Assembly: GCF_905220565.1 (NCBI RefSeq)
Contig: NC_059398.1
Coordinates: 7,091,177 to 7,155,176 of the forward strand
Direction of reading: 5' to 3'
Source of the DNA: Melitaea cinxia
Lineage: Eukaryota; Arthropoda; Insecta; Lepidoptera; Nymphalidae
Length of the DNA stretch: 64,000 nucleotides
Positions 45,782 to 58,369 of this stretch are shown here, piece by piece; positions within the stretch are counted from its first letter, which is position 1; the number at the start of each line of letters is the position of its first letter. The position numbers and the translations under genes were made by a program. A model generated the notes under the pieces. The model was not told the DNA's origin. It saw only the letters and a list, made by a program, of their open reading frames with translations, and made no database searches.

Positions 45782-46060
45782 AGAATAAATGACAAGTAAT
45801 AATAAAATAATAAAAAGTTTTTCACATTTCACCACATTATTATACATTAATTTGAAAATGTAATCCGAGATTTTTAACTGTGTAAATGCCGGAAACATAT
45901 TTTCGAATAAAACTCATAATAAAACGGTAAAAAATTTCTGAAATATAATATTTATTTATTTATTTACTTAACAGTAGGTAACATCAATGACATGATCATA
46001 ATGGTACAACACAAGTCATCTATAGTCAAGGTGTTAATAAAAATATAAATATTAAAAACT

Positions 46061-46230
46061 AGCTGCACCTGTGTGCGTTAGTACGCTTTTTTTCTTTTTT
46101 GGTCGTAGCAACTCAGAATTTTTTTTGGGCTCATGCACAATACTTTGCTAGATCAAGACATGATCAACTGCATAGATTACGATACTACAAAGGGCATACA
46201 GATAATCATTAATTTTTATATATATAGAAA
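46061..46230 (+). repeat. 'ACTAGCTG' repeat, short third type, copy 2
   Basis: ACTAGCTGCACCTGTGTGCG, then GGTCGTAGCAACTCAGAATT, GCTCATGCACAATACTTTGC and AAGACATGATCAA. Matches 36945-37111 in reverse. Confidence 0.65.
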
Positions 46231-47479
46231 AAAAAATCACACATCTACAAAATAGCTGAAAATGTGATAACAGGTCATGTGATAACAGATTCAGTTTTAT
46301 TAAGGGAAAACACTACTAATTAATTGCCTTAGACTTGTAAAATTAAAAAATTAAATGGAAATATATTCAAAAGCTTTATTACATCATAATAATTGGCATC
46401 GTTAACCAAGGAATAATTAAAAAAGGGCAACAAAGGAACAACAAAGAGAATTGTAAGCAAGAATTATGAGTAAAACGACCGCTTATATTCACTTATTTTT
46501 CAGAAATATTAATTTTCAAACCAGTTTATATTATATAATTATGTTCTTTGGTATTAAATTTAAGTTTTCTTTTATAACTTTCACGCGATTTTTGAACAAA
46601 TAGCATTAAAGAGTGGAGTGATTAATCATTAGTATGTAATAGACAAAGCAACTGCTTACCTGTTTGAAATTGTACTGGGAAAAAGTTTTGCTTATTCTCT
46701 TTAAATGAGATCTCGGGTTGTTGGAACTTGAGAAATTATTTTTGTTTCAAACGCCTTTGTAAGCTACAATACAACACAACAAACAATACAAGTAAAAGAG
46801 TAATAGAAAAATCAACCAAACTAACAAGAATTAAAACACGACGACATGGATCACGAATCATCTATTATTAATAATTATAAATGGATAATTATGTCTGTCT
46901 TGAAACACCGATTTTAATTGACGAAAACGAGTTAAAATACAAGATCAAGTTGGAAATTTTGCTTAGTTTAAGTTTAATAGATATCGTTATGAAGAAAAAC
47001 TTTTACCATCAACGCGAGAAAAGCCAGCATGACTCATATAGCAACAATACAGTATGTTAAGAAAATAAAACTACTTGAAAATTAATTTCGATACTGGGTT
47101 AAATAAAGCGTATAGTATAGGTATGAGTTTAGAATAAAGATTAATACTACTGCCTTTATAAATAAAACAAACAAATTCAAAACCGTAAATTCTTATTATA
47201 AAACGTAATAGTCAAATCTTTTGTCTTCTAATTGCCTTAAAGTATAACAAAAATAAAAATTAAATTATGCCTCGAAACATAATTAGTGGAACAAGCTTCC
47301 AAACAGAAGAAGATTAATTATTCAAAACATGAATTATATTTAAATAATGGAATATTTTAGAGTAGATCCTTATTGATCTGTATTTTTTTTACGTGTAACG
47401 CAGATATTTTTACATCGTAGTCCAATTTAGAAGCTTCTTTTTGTCATTTAACAAATATGAATATGTCGAGCTTAATCCT
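46231..47479. other. AT-rich interval, no feature seen
   Basis: No gene or repeat copy I can support. Confidence 0.4.
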
Positions 47480-47556
47480 GATTAGGCTCTGATCCTTCTC
47501 CCACACGGGGAAAGACGCTTGTGCCCAGCAGTGGGATATTACAGGCTGAAGTGAAT
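47480..47556 (+). mobile_element. tRNA-derived SINE, copy 7, 3' end only
   Basis: GCTCTGATCCTTCTCCCACA, GGGGAAAGACG and GTGCCCAGCAGTGGGATATT..AGGCTGAAGTG. Everything upstream is lost. Confidence 0.88.
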
Positions 47557-47661
47557 ATATCGAATCCAATTGTTTCTATACCATATAACAATAATTATGT
47601 TTATTATTGCCTGCAAATGAAAAACCCGATGGCAATTTATATTTGCTCGCATACGAAAAGA

Positions 47662-47935
47662 ACCGACTTCAATTATTATGATTAGTAATAGAGCGTAAGA
47701 AGACGAAACAAAATAACAAACGCACTAGACGTCATTACGATTTTCGAAAGTTTTCCTCGATTTCTCTGGGATTCCATTATCAGATCTTGGTTTCCTTATC
47801 ATGGTACCACACTTGGGATATCTATTTTCCAACAAAAAAAGAATTATCAAAATCGCTTCATAAACAACGAAGTTATCCCCGAACATACATAATATACGGT
47901 CGAATTGAGTAACCTCTTCCTTTTTTGAAGTCGGT
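47662..47935 (+). mobile_element. Small element with ACCGACTTCAA inverted ends, copy 2
   Basis: Perfect 11-bp inverted ends: ACCGACTTCAA (47662-47672) and TTGAAGTCGGT (47925-47935). The interior includes TTTCTCTGGGATTCCAT, TTTCCTTATCATGGTACCAC and CGAAGTTATCCCCGAACATA. 274 bp, MITE-sized. Confidence 0.75.
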
Positions 47936-48212
47936 AAAAAAAACATGACTCCTGCAGTACTGTTATTTGGAACCCGTAAGTAATCCCGTTTGTTTTCGTT
48001 CGAAATTATTTTAAGTATTTTTGTGTCGGCAACGAATTCTCCGCGAAACGTAATTAAGCATTGAAAAGAGGAATTGACAATTCAAAGGGAAAAATTAAAC
48101 AAAGGATAAATTTTTAATTAGTAGGTAGTCCTTACTGAAAATTTTGATTTACTGGTCGTCATTCCGTAGAAAATACAATACATAAGATGTTTGATACAGA
48201 AGTTTATTATAA

Positions 48213-48425
48213 ACTTTTTTTTTATACGAGTAGTTGGCAAACAAGCTTACAGCTCTTCTGGTGGTAAACTATTACCGTAGCCTATTAACGCCTTCTACAA
48301 CACAAGTATCGCTAGCGCGTTTCCGACTCCACCCTCGACCCTCCCCGCGAGCTCTGGTCACCTGAAAATCTTATATCTTTTGAGCAGTATTATTTAGCTG
48401 TGATCTGCTGTTCCCTACCTCAATA
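48213..48425 (+). repeat. Dispersed repeat (GCTCTTCTGGTGGTAAACTA type)
   Basis: Carries CCGTAGCCTATTAACGCCTT, CGCTAGCGCGTTTCCGACTC, GAGCTCTGGTCACCTG and GTATTATTTAGCTGTGATCT. It is the reverse-orientation partner of 54085-54310. Confidence 0.75.
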
Positions 48426-50432
48426 AAGGTTCACTAAGTACTTATATTTATCAACCGTTTTTCCTTTTATCAATCATTTCAAGCAGGAGATCCTTGATTC
48501 CAATAGTTACGAGTAGTAATAGTAAGCTGGAGACTTGTAAACTTTTAATTCTAAATTAATAAATTAACATCTAACAATACACACAAATACACATAATTCT
48601 TTATTATCTGCTACGTTGCGAAATTTTGAAGTAAAAAATAAAACCTTAGTTAAATATAGGCCTTTACTTTAACGCTGTTAGCGTAACGAGTGACAGGTTA
48701 CACTCAATTATGTGCTTGATTTACCAACTGATATACTCGTAGCAACATTTTAATGGTACCTAAAGCCTAGATAGTAGCGAACTCGCGACATGATCGCATG
48801 GATTGCGAGGTCATTTCCGCTAACCCATCACCTGCCCTGTTTCAATATGTAAATTGAATACTTAATTGAAATCTAAACGACTGGTAAATTGTTAAAAGCA
48901 ATTCTCATTAGCGGTGCCAGCTTGTATCAGGATGTGACTATTTGTATAATGGATGATGATATAAATATCGGTTTTGAGTGAAATATGTACAGAATATAAG
49001 TAATCATGTTAAATAAAACAATGTTTGGCGTCAGTTTTAGTGGCATTTACGATGATGGTATTTAAATATTCATCCTAAATTGAATGGCGAAATTGTCGCC
49101 AATTATTCCGACTGGACTTCGATGTTTTTCCATATAACTTCGTTACATAGTTTCATCGGGCACTAATAACGCTGTCGTTCTTCCCTCACTTTATTTGTGA
49201 GAGGTTGTCGTGCGTTTACGCAATCGTTCCTGGTGTTTCAGTTATCACAGTACTTGAAACCATTATAGGCAGATGTAAGTCTTAAAAGCCCTGAGTAATA
49301 TTAATCATACAGGGAAAGTCATCAAAATCACTTCTTGAAAATGTTGTTAAAAAGAATTTGTTATAAAAAAATAAATAAAAAAGTGCGTGCGTACAAAGTA
49401 CACATGTCAGGAGTGAAACTTCTATGGCAAACTAATTTTTAAGTCTCGTTTATATCTATACAAATCTAAAACCTTAGATTACCGTTCCAGCGCCATCGAC
49501 AAAAGCGTTGCCGTTTCATCCGTAAAAATTTTACCCTCATGTGCCTCGCAAGAAGTTTCGCTTCAAAATATATTAATATTCCAAAGTAAATTTGAAAAAC
49601 AAAATCATCCTGGTGTTCATTACCACAGTATTGATACATTCACTTATTACTAGAAATGATTTAATGCTTAATATACAACACCGGTTGAATTTTTTTGCCA
49701 TTTTTAACGCTACGCAAGCTTACATGAGTAGTAGGAAAGTCTTATATAGTACGAAACAGCTCTACAAAGCACAACGTTACATTGTGTCTGTTGGTCTTTA
49801 TAATTCAATAACTGAATTGATATTGTTGAAATCAAATAAAAATTATTTTCGTAAATAATAGATAAGTTGGTCGCCTATAACTGTAGGTGAATTTTTAAAA
49901 TTATTTTGATGATGTAAATAATTTCAATAGACTTAAACTCCATAAATGCTTCTGTTAGCAGAGACGTGTCAGGAAGCCAGTATTTCTAATAAAAAAATCT
50001 TATTAAGGTTTTATAAAAACCATTTATAAAAGACATTTTAATGTGCTCGTAACTTACCTGCATTTAATATTGCAAAAAAAAATCTTATTTTCAGATTTAA
50101 AGCTCAATAAAAATTTAAGCTTTCGTAGAATGTCTGACATTTATGAAGCAGTTAAAATTTATACTGAAATTACATAAATTTCATCTACTAGCCGTTCTAT
50201 GATTTATCACTTTTATAGAGTTTTTAGCTTATTTCAGATAAGAACTGATATAAATCAATCGCAATGACTTGTGTAATACAAATTAATAGTGTGTAATGAT
50301 TTAATTTATCAATAGCACACAATGATAAAAAAAAAATTAATTGAAATACATTTTTTTTGTCTAAAGATTCTGATTAAATAATTTTTTATTTTAAAACAAT
50401 TGATCATACAGATGACTAAAAATATAATTAAA
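48426..50432. other. AT-rich interval, no feature seen
   Basis: A patch at 49100-49250 is slightly GC-richer, with no frame I can support. Confidence 0.4.
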
Positions 50433-50626
50433 ACTAGCTGACCTGGCGAACTTCGTATCACCTTATTCTTTTCTGAATAATAACATAATATATCAAAATA
50501 AAATATAGCCTATCTTTTAAGTTGGATCAAACTGCACACGGTGTTCAAATTTGATTAAAATCGGTTAAGTAGTTTAGGAGTCCATTGAGGACAAACATTG
50601 TGACACGAGATTTATATATATTAAGA
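50433..50626 (+). repeat. 'ACTAGCTGACC' repeat family, copy D
   Basis: ACTAGCTGACCTGGCGAACT through AAAATCGGTTAAGTAGTTTA to GTGACACGAGATTTATATAT. Confidence 0.9.
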
Positions 50627-53039
50627 TTAGATTTTACTGACACACAAACAGTATGTATTTGCTTTTTTCTATAAACAAAAATTATGTATACCTAGTTACG
50701 TTATTTAATAAAAAGGTGGGATCATTTTGTAAAAATACTTATCGCAATAAAACAGAGTCAAAATCATTTTAGTGGCACTAATGAGTGGTCAAATTTCAAT
50801 TCACCGTATCGATATTTAAAGAAAGCATATTCTTAACTTTTGCTGTCACTCGGCTTTAGCAAATTACGTAATAATGCGACCAATTATCTGATGTTTCTTT
50901 CGATTTAGCTACCATATAAGCTTTTCCTATTTCACGGCCATATAAATAACTATTTTTAAAAACAAACATCAATCTGCGTGTTGACAGGTCATAATTTACC
51001 GGTCGACCTATGAAATAGAGGTACAATTAGGGTCACGAATATAATAATTTGTTCTTATAGCTCCACATTCCAACTTAGCGATTGACTTAGGGAAATTATT
51101 AAATATAATTGTGTACTTTTACTACTCCACACGCCTCCGTTTTGATTAATAACGTAGGTTATAAAACTAGCATTGTAATTATTATTTTAAATTTGTACTA
51201 GGTGGACGCTGCGGTTTCAGCCCGCGGTGATTTGAAGCGCGAGAAAAAAATAGCCTTCCTTCTTCTTAAAGCATACCTAACCGTCCTTTTTAAACAGTTT
51301 AAATTTTTTAGTTGTGTATGTCGATAGAGCAAACAGTTATTTATAAAATGATATATATAATTTATGTGGAGTAATTGTGAGGTTTTTTCTATAAATGAAG
51401 GCAAATATCTTAACCTTAGCGTATTATTGTAATATATGATGTTGCTATAACCACATAAAGGTATGGTACAGTAATGATTTATTAAATATTTCCATTATAT
51501 TAAATATTTCATTATTTCACTATATATTTACTAACTTTAACTTGCACCCGCAAAAATATCGATATTTTAATAATGAACAAAACATTTTTTACATACTCTT
51601 ACAGTAGGATACAGTTCTTACTTTAAATAAAAATAGAAATGTGTAGAAAAATATCGTCAAGAGATTATAATTATAAATTTAATAAATTTATACCGGTTAA
51701 TCACCGGAAGGATTTCAATGAAAACTGGAAGACGAGATAGTATTTCATGGGTTTAGTATGTTGTTTATAGACAAATGTTATGAAAAAAATGTGTAAAATG
51801 ATAACATTAATGTTCCGAAAAACCCATAAAGTTTATAAATAAGATTCAACTCCTAGTGTTGAATTATTGATTACATATTTTACGTTTCATGTATTTTATT
51901 ATTGAATACGATTACTTTTTATGGATAATTCAAGTAAAAAATTATAAATAATTATTATTTACATGAAGCGAAAGTTTCTATTTTTGGCAACAGTTTTGTT
52001 TTATTATTTAGGTGATTGAAACGATGTAATAAATACTGATTAATGGAACAGGATTAAATAGTCCTACATAATCAGGCGTAATGAGATAATATTAATATTT
52101 ATTATTCATAAACAATTATTTATAAACAAATCGATAGTAATATAAAATGTTATGCTTATGCTAATAAAGGTTATGCGTTAGATGTTAAAAATAGTATTAG
52201 AAAACTTTTTGAAACAGTATTGAAAAAAATTATGACCGCACACGATGACGCCACGTTTCACAAAAATGATAGTAAGTTCCAGGTATATACTTTTGTAAAT
52301 TGTTTTAGTTTGTTGTAATAAATAAAATAATTGCTATTCGAAAAGTGACATGGAAATAAATGATAATATTAAATGTTACGTTTATATATGTATATATGTG
52401 TGTGTGTGTATTTGATACTTCAATTGTATTCATGATAGATCGTTAAGTAGTGAATGAAAAACAAAAAAGCGCTAAAGAGGCGTAAACGCTCAGCCGCTGT
52501 AATTAATTGAATAAAAGGTGAATTGTAGCGTGCTCGCATGATTAATTCAGCTGACCTCTAATTCAAGGCTGCTCGAGTGAAACTGCCGGTGAGCATGTTG
52601 ACATTTATTTATAATGCAGTTGGCGATAGTTTAGCTACGAAACACTTAAATATTCCAAAAAGACTTTTAAAGATTTGGTTATTTGAGTAGGAATTAAAAG
52701 TGAAGTTTAAATTCTTTATTTAAGTTTTAACTATTAAACAGTATTAACAAAAACAAAAAAAAAAAAAATATGTCGAAACAAAAGGCGGAGTCTAGGTAAA
52801 TTTCTCTTATAAGTTTCTTGTAAAAACAATACTTTTATTTTTATTATTAACGAGGTTTTTTTTATTGTAAACTTAACTATTTAACCTGTATAAAAGTAAC
52901 TGTTACCTTTTTAATTTACATTTTCATCGATAGGCTCTAAAATGGCCGTGCTTTCTTATACGTCATACATTAATTATTATGTATTTATTTATATATTGTA
53001 TAATTATGTTTTTATATTATATTTTTATTATCTATATGT
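50627..53039. other. AT-rich interval; one repeat head and a GT tract
   Basis: ACTAGGTGGACGCTGCGGTTTCAGCCCGCG at about 51198-51228 resembles the start of the ACTAGCTG families. A (TG)n tract of about 7 units lies near 52395. No gene supported. Confidence 0.4.
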
Positions 53040-53212
53040 TTAGATTGTACACGCTAATTTTGCGACTGTTTTATAAGTTTCCTGTAGCAGGACTACTGGA
53101 AGAGATTCCATCATGGGATAAGTAGTGCCTTTGTACCAGCATTGTTTATAAGAGCTATTTCCTTTTGCTTTCATAGTGTACATAAATTGTTAAATAAATA
53201 AATAAAATAAAA
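53040..53212 (+). mobile_element. Probable LINE 3' end
   Basis: GTTTTATAAGTTTCCTGTAGC, GGAAGAGATTCCATCATGGG and ATAAGTAGTGCCTTTGTACC, ending in a TAAATAAATAAATAAAA tail. I recall this 3' UTR type from other lepidopteran sequences. No second copy is in the window, so this rests on memory. Confidence 0.45.
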
Positions 53213-53399
53213 TTATGCTTAGCCTACAGGCGATTTATTACTTAAAATTACAGATCCACAGTCCTTTGTTTACTTAGTAGGGCTAGGACGCGGTCCGACG
53301 TGATAACGAAGCAACTGTTATTATAAAAGGCCTCTTTTTTGCAAATGAAACTGGAACGCAAACTGATAGGCTTTTCCTTTTTGGGCTAGAGATAGAGAA

Positions 53400-53525
53400 T
53401 ATATTTCTTCAGAAACATGCAAGACTCCTCAAAACATTTTCCTTTGCCTCGAACCCTCGACTTAAATCCGCAACCTCTTCTAATCACTTATTCTATCCAG
53501 TAAGCCATATCAGCACTCTTGATTT
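53400..53525 (-). mobile_element. Degenerate tRNA-derived SINE head
   Basis: On the minus strand ATGGCTTACTGGATAGAAT (box A-like) and GTCGAGGGTTCGAGGC (box B-like) stand about 45 bp apart. The rest is not recognisable. Confidence 0.35.
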
Positions 53526-54084
53526 AACCGTTTCGAAAGAACCCAGTATAATCAAATATTAAAATAGATATAAGAGCAGGATATTTCCTGCTGTGCCCTA
53601 CTCGTAGCTTAGTTCAGTGTTATCCAGAACATTTGAAATACCCCCGTATATAATAACTCAACACAATATATTTTGTTGAAGCATCGATACAATTATGAAT
53701 ATGTAATACTTTTAATAAATGCCTTCAATAGACCCCTCTTCTTTAGCCACATAAAATATTTACAATAATAATTAAAATCCATTCATAATTATTCAAATTC
53801 TATCAAAGGTATCGTAACACACTCACGTAGAAATTGAAATTAAAATTTCTCTTCCTCGTTTATTACGTCGTTTGACATTAAAATAACGTTTAAAATGAAT
53901 AATTAGTTTTTTTTTAATATTTATAAACTTAATTTTGTGCGAAATCATTATTTATTGACACATGTCTATCGGATTGTGTGACATTGACTGTTATCTCAAA
54001 GTATAGGTTATATGTCAAGAAAGCCAGAACTATTTTACTGCCTAAAAACAAAAATATGCTTTAGTTGATTCGCGAACTTTTGCA

Positions 54085-54310
54085 AGAAATCTCCTGCTCA
54101 TAATATAGAGCAGCCCGATGGGGGTAGTACCTTACAGACGATCACAGCTAAATAATACTGTTTTCAAGCAGTATTATGTTCCTGTTGGTGAGTAAGGTGA
54201 CCAGAGCTCCTAGAGGGGAATCGAGGGTAGGGTCGGCAACACGCTTGCAATGCTTCTGGTGGTGTAGACGTCTATTAGCTACGGTAATCGCTTATCAACA
54301 GGTGAGACAC
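54085..54310 (-). repeat. Dispersed repeat, reverse copy
   Basis: GAGCAGCCCGATGGGGGTAG, GATCACAGCTAAATAATACT, GTGACCAGAGCTCC and GCAATGCTTCTGGTGGTG, the reverse complement of the order seen at 48213-48425. A loose end of the same family (ATTTCCTGCTGTGCCCTACT) lies at 53581-53603. Confidence 0.75.
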
Positions 54311-54649
54311 TGGTGATCACACTAATTTTATAATTAGTAAGTTAGTATCATCATTCCTTAACGTTAGGTGTAGATAAAAATATGGAATAGACAAACAAAG
54401 ACTCGTAACATTAAAATTTATATATCACAAGAAAAACCCTTGAGTTTTACAGCACTCTTATGCTAGCATTAAATTTATATTTATCTTATTTGCTTAAGTA
54501 CTATATCAATTATATTATATATTAATAAAAAAAAATTGCTGTATCAATTTAAATATTAGCTTGCCCGACCACACGTTACTGTGGCTGTTATAATAGTTTA
54601 AAAAAATATTGCTCTAAAATTTAAACCTTATAGAAAAAATTAATTAATG

Positions 54650-54815
54650 AAAAAAATATCGAGTCATTAATTGAAATAAAATATAACCTATATTTAAAGT
54701 TGGACAAACTTACATATCTGTGCAAAATTTAATTAAAATCGGTCCAGTAGTTTTGGAGAATAGTCTGGACAAAGATCGTAACAAGAGATTTTTATAGACA
54801 TATATAGATTATATA
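54650..54815 (+). repeat. 'ACTAGCTGACC' repeat family, diverged copy E
   Basis: Lower-identity match to the 3' half: AAGTTGGACAAACTTACATA, AAAATCGGTCCAGTAGTTTT, GTAACAAGAGATTTTTATAG. Confidence 0.6.
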
Positions 54816-55014
54816 ATATAGAATCGATTAATTACGTCATTTTGTGTACAAAATATTATTAATTTTTATATATTAAAATATGTACGATTTTTAAATATAT
54901 ATTGTATGTGTATTTTAAATATATATATATGTAACTTATTACCTGAATTTAATCAACAATATTTAATTAACTCTGTAACAAATAGCTACAAAAGATTTAG
55001 AAATTATTCAAATT

Positions 55015-55280
55015 ACTAGCTATGCCCGCGACTTTGTCCGCGTGGAATTTAACAAAAAAGTTATTGTTCAGTTCGCAAATTTACTAAAAAAACTAAAATA
55101 AAAGTAGCCTATGTTACTCCTTACTACATCAGCTATCTGCCAGTGAAAGTCCTGACAAAATCGGTATAGCCGTTTCATAGATTAGCCGGAACAAACAGAC
55201 AGACAGACAGACAAAAATAAAAAATATATATTATTTTGGTATATGTAACGTGTATACATATATACATATAAGTTTAGTTA
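55015..55280 (+). repeat. 'CTAGCTGTGCCCGCGACTTCG' repeat family, copy 6
   Basis: ACTAGCTATGCCCGCGACTT head; carries a (CAGA)n tract of about 5 units; lacks the last part of the tail. Confidence 0.87.
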
Positions 55281-55499
55281 AAAGCGTTAGTAAATAGTGA
55301 TAAGTAAGATTGTACCAACATTTTCGTAGACATACAATGAGTACACAAATTGCAAAAGGAGCATTTTGATATAAAATCAACTTTAATTTAAAAAGTAAGA
55401 TTTCACAAACAAATACAATTTCTGCGATTAATTAATTGTAAACTACTTGACAACAAACTTCCTGTAACGTAGAGGTAAGTAACGCGCAGAATTATGACA

Positions 55500-55560
55500 C
55501 TAATTGCTACGAGCGTCTACTGCGGCTACGGCGTAGACCGTAGAGGGCATTGGACTACGT
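55500..55560. other. GC-rich patch with overlapping short palindromes
   Basis: GTCTAC and GTAGAC flank a 12-nt spacer, and CTACGG/CCGTAG overlaps this. No frame; not recognised. Confidence 0.3.
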
Positions 55561-56079
55561 ACAACAGTTCTACCAATAAAGAATTCAATTCAAAATATAA
55601 AGTAATTTATTCTAAAATTATTCATAATTATTCTATTACAGCAATTACACACGCGTTAACCTTGACGTAGTTCTAATTTTTTACATGACCCAAAATGAAC
55701 TTATTTCATAAAACAACCGAAAAAATATACGATACGATCTCTTATCATGGTTCCTACGAAGTGTTTACTACATGCTACGACTTGACATCCTAAGCGCCAC
55801 CACTTTCAAGGTCTCCGACTGGCCTTCGATAATTTCATAACTTATAAATATATTTGCTCAAAGTATAAATTAAATTAAAAAAAAAATCTTACCGTGATGA
55901 CAGCTACCGGATATACAGAACTCAGAATAAAAACCACAACTTCACATGACACAACAAAGTCTTTTATTTATAATTCACGCTCGTCGCATATTTTAGTGCG
56001 TATTTTTAAAATCATGAGTTAGTACATGTGATATTCGATGACAGTTTATACACGGATACGACGTGTATTTTTATTTTTC

Positions 56080-56285
56080 GTATCGTTGTGTAAAATTACA
56101 AAGGTTGTGATCGGCAGCTGTCAGAGGTGCGTGGGGTCGCGCGACGCGAACGAAGTGACGACGGTGACTGAGGCGGCGCGCGCCGGCCGGTCGATATACG
56201 CGGCAGAAGCAGAATAAACACGCCGTACTAGGATAGGAGTACACCCAGTGTTGCCAGACTCGCAACGCTCCCTGTATTACCAATT
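56080..56285 (-). promoter_or_regulatory. CpG-rich patch, candidate promoter or first exon
   Basis: About 20 CpG in 130 bp at 56100-56230 in otherwise CpG-poor DNA. On the minus strand CTGGCAACACTGGG is followed about 90 bp later by CCTCAGTCACC, an arthropod initiator-like TCAGT. It lacks a good coding frame. A minus-strand transcript from here would run toward Hs3st-A, 27.5 kb away; that link is only a possibility. Confidence 0.35.
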
Positions 56286-56289
56286 CCAA

Positions 56290-57560
56290 AAGCAGGATTT
56301 GAATTCTAGCACTGTCGTTAAAACATATTTGCTCAACGTATATGTCAAGTAGCGTTCTGAAACACCATATTTTCTCACTATACGAGTATAATATAATATT
56401 CGTAGATTTGCGTATATGTTCATGTTATGTTAGCTAGTAAAAAATGGGTTTATTTGTAGCTTTTGTTTCTTTTAAATTTATTAAAACAAAACTTAAATAA
56501 AGAATGTGTCAAATTTCTAAAATATTTTTTTTTTGAGTTATCTCAATTTAATCGTCTAAAAATTAGTTAATACAAATTAAATTTTCATTTTATTTTCATC
56601 AGTATAGCACTCAATAAGACATAAAACAAACCGAAACAATAAGAACATGCTATATGAAAAGGCAATAACTTAAAGTTTTAAATGGAGTTAAAATCGTTAT
56701 ACAGTTCGGAGCTTTTTATGTGATCTATGGACGTGTTTGTATAATTTACATGTAACCGTCACTTATCTTTACGTCTGATACAGCTCGATTTCCATAATAA
56801 ACCCATCTGTAGTCGGATTGGATTGCTTGCAGTTTTGTCTTTAAACTATAATAATACCATTTTGCTATAAATCATAATATGACCCTTTCATGAAAAATAT
56901 TTTTTTTTTGTATATAAAGCTACGCAATGTTAAGGGTTTGTTTTAGAGGACTAACTAAGTTTTATGTTTTACATACAATGAATGATTAATGATACTGTAC
57001 TTTAGATACATTTTTTTCAATTAAATAATATTTACAACTGTAGCTTACAGGCACAAATTGAATTTAAGTATCTGTTAGTTATGACAAAATTATAGCTTTT
57101 TACTAAATGTAAGTTTACGACTGTTTAATTGATAAGCAGATTAGAAAATAGTTTAATATACACATTTTGTTTGTTATTTTATTTTTTCTACTTGTCTCAA
57201 AAATTTAGACCAGTGTCGTCGTTAGTTTGGTATGTGATTTTTATTTTTACTTATGTACATATATAAATTGTAAGGAGCTCTTGTTTAGAAAAATAATTTT
57301 AAATTGGCTTAAAAAAATATCGTAGCTTCACCATAAGAAACAAAATTTGTCCATCATGTTTGAAAAAATAATATAAAAGAACATAATTAAATATTCCAAA
57401 GAGACTCAGCTCGGAGAAAAGTTTTCTCATTAGCTGGAATAATCGAATTATTCTGGATGAAGACTGTTTTCTGAAAACTGAAAAAAAAACTGACTGTTCT
57501 GTTTCGACTGTTATGTACTCTCGTGACAGTATGACATGCTCATGCTTTCGTGTAATAATA
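56290..57560. other. AT-rich interval, no feature seen
   Basis: No gene or repeat copy I can support. Confidence 0.4.
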
Positions 57561-57587
57561 ATTGTATTTGCTCGCAAATGAAAAAAC

Positions 57588-57782
57588 CGACTTCAATTAC
57601 ATCGACAAGTAATACAACGTAAGTAAACGAAAAAAATAAACAAACGCACTACTCGTCACTACGATTTTCGAGGGTTTGGTGGGTTTAGGGGGATTTCTCT
57701 GGGATTCCATCATCTGACCCTGGTTTCCTTATCATGTTACTATTCTTTGGATATTCTCTTTCCAACAAAAAAGAATTATTAA
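57588..57782 (+). mobile_element. Small element with ACCGACTTCAA end, 3'-truncated
   Basis: CCGACTTCAATTACATCGAC, CACTACGATTTTCGAGGGTT, TTTCTCTGGGATTCCATCAT and CCTTATCATGTTACTATTCT. Lacks the TTGAAGTCGGT end. Confidence 0.7.
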
Positions 57783-58204
57783 CAAATTTAAAGAATTCTG
57801 TGTCATAAAATAATTATAACAATAATTATTAAAATAAAAATAAAAAACCTTTTCAAATATGAAACAATTACTAATTTGGTATGTGATTTTTATTTTTGTA
57901 ATAATATTTGTAGAAGTTATAATATTTTTATAATGGTAACTTATAACGTAGTCAAACACGTAATTTAAGTTTTGATATGCATCTCTCACGGTCGTATTAT
58001 AATGTTAAACCACTGCTTTAATAAAGCACGAAAAAAATTTAGGTCATAATAATTACACTAAAATAAAAATACAAATATACAAAATACGTATAGTTAATAA
58101 TAAACAAAAATAATTATTTCTATTTATGCTAAGCTTAAAGTTATATAAGCGATGTTGATGCGTATGTCCATACTTTATTATATATTTAAGACATAAATCA
58201 TCAT

Positions 58205-58285
58205 ATCAAAAATTGACCGCTCCAGCGGTGCTCGAACCCGCGTCTCCGACTGACCGTGTCGACGCTCTAGCCAATTAAGCTATGG
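58205..58285 (-). mobile_element. tRNA-like SINE head
   Basis: On the minus strand TAGCTTAATTGGCTAGAGCG (box A) and GCGGGTTCGAGCACCGC (box B). It looks like a tRNA D-arm and T-arm, but the acceptor stem does not close. The flanks carry the dispersed repeat also seen at 23955-24045, so a SINE is more likely than a tRNA gene. Confidence 0.6.
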
Positions 58286-58294
58286 AACGATATA

Positions 58295-58365
58295 TTAATA
58301 TGATATTCAAAAATGTTTAGAATTCCTAATGTGGAGGTAACACAAAAATAAAAATAAATCGTAGA
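58295..58365. repeat. Dispersed repeat shared with 23955-24045
   Basis: GATATTCAAAAATGTTTAGA, CCTAATGTGGAGGTAACACA. Confidence 0.6.
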
Positions 58366-58369
58366 TATT

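Noticed and set aside
55500..55560. Overlapping palindromes as a regulatory operator
   Set aside because: Only 6-bp arms, single occurrence, no nearby gene to regulate.
56071..56289. Minus-strand frame in the CpG-rich patch
   Set aside because: Composition-driven (Arg/Ala-rich), no homology I recognise, better explained as promoter or untranslated exon.
58205..58285. tRNA gene on the minus strand
   Set aside because: D- and T-arm-like parts only; the stem does not pair, and a dispersed repeat flanks it.
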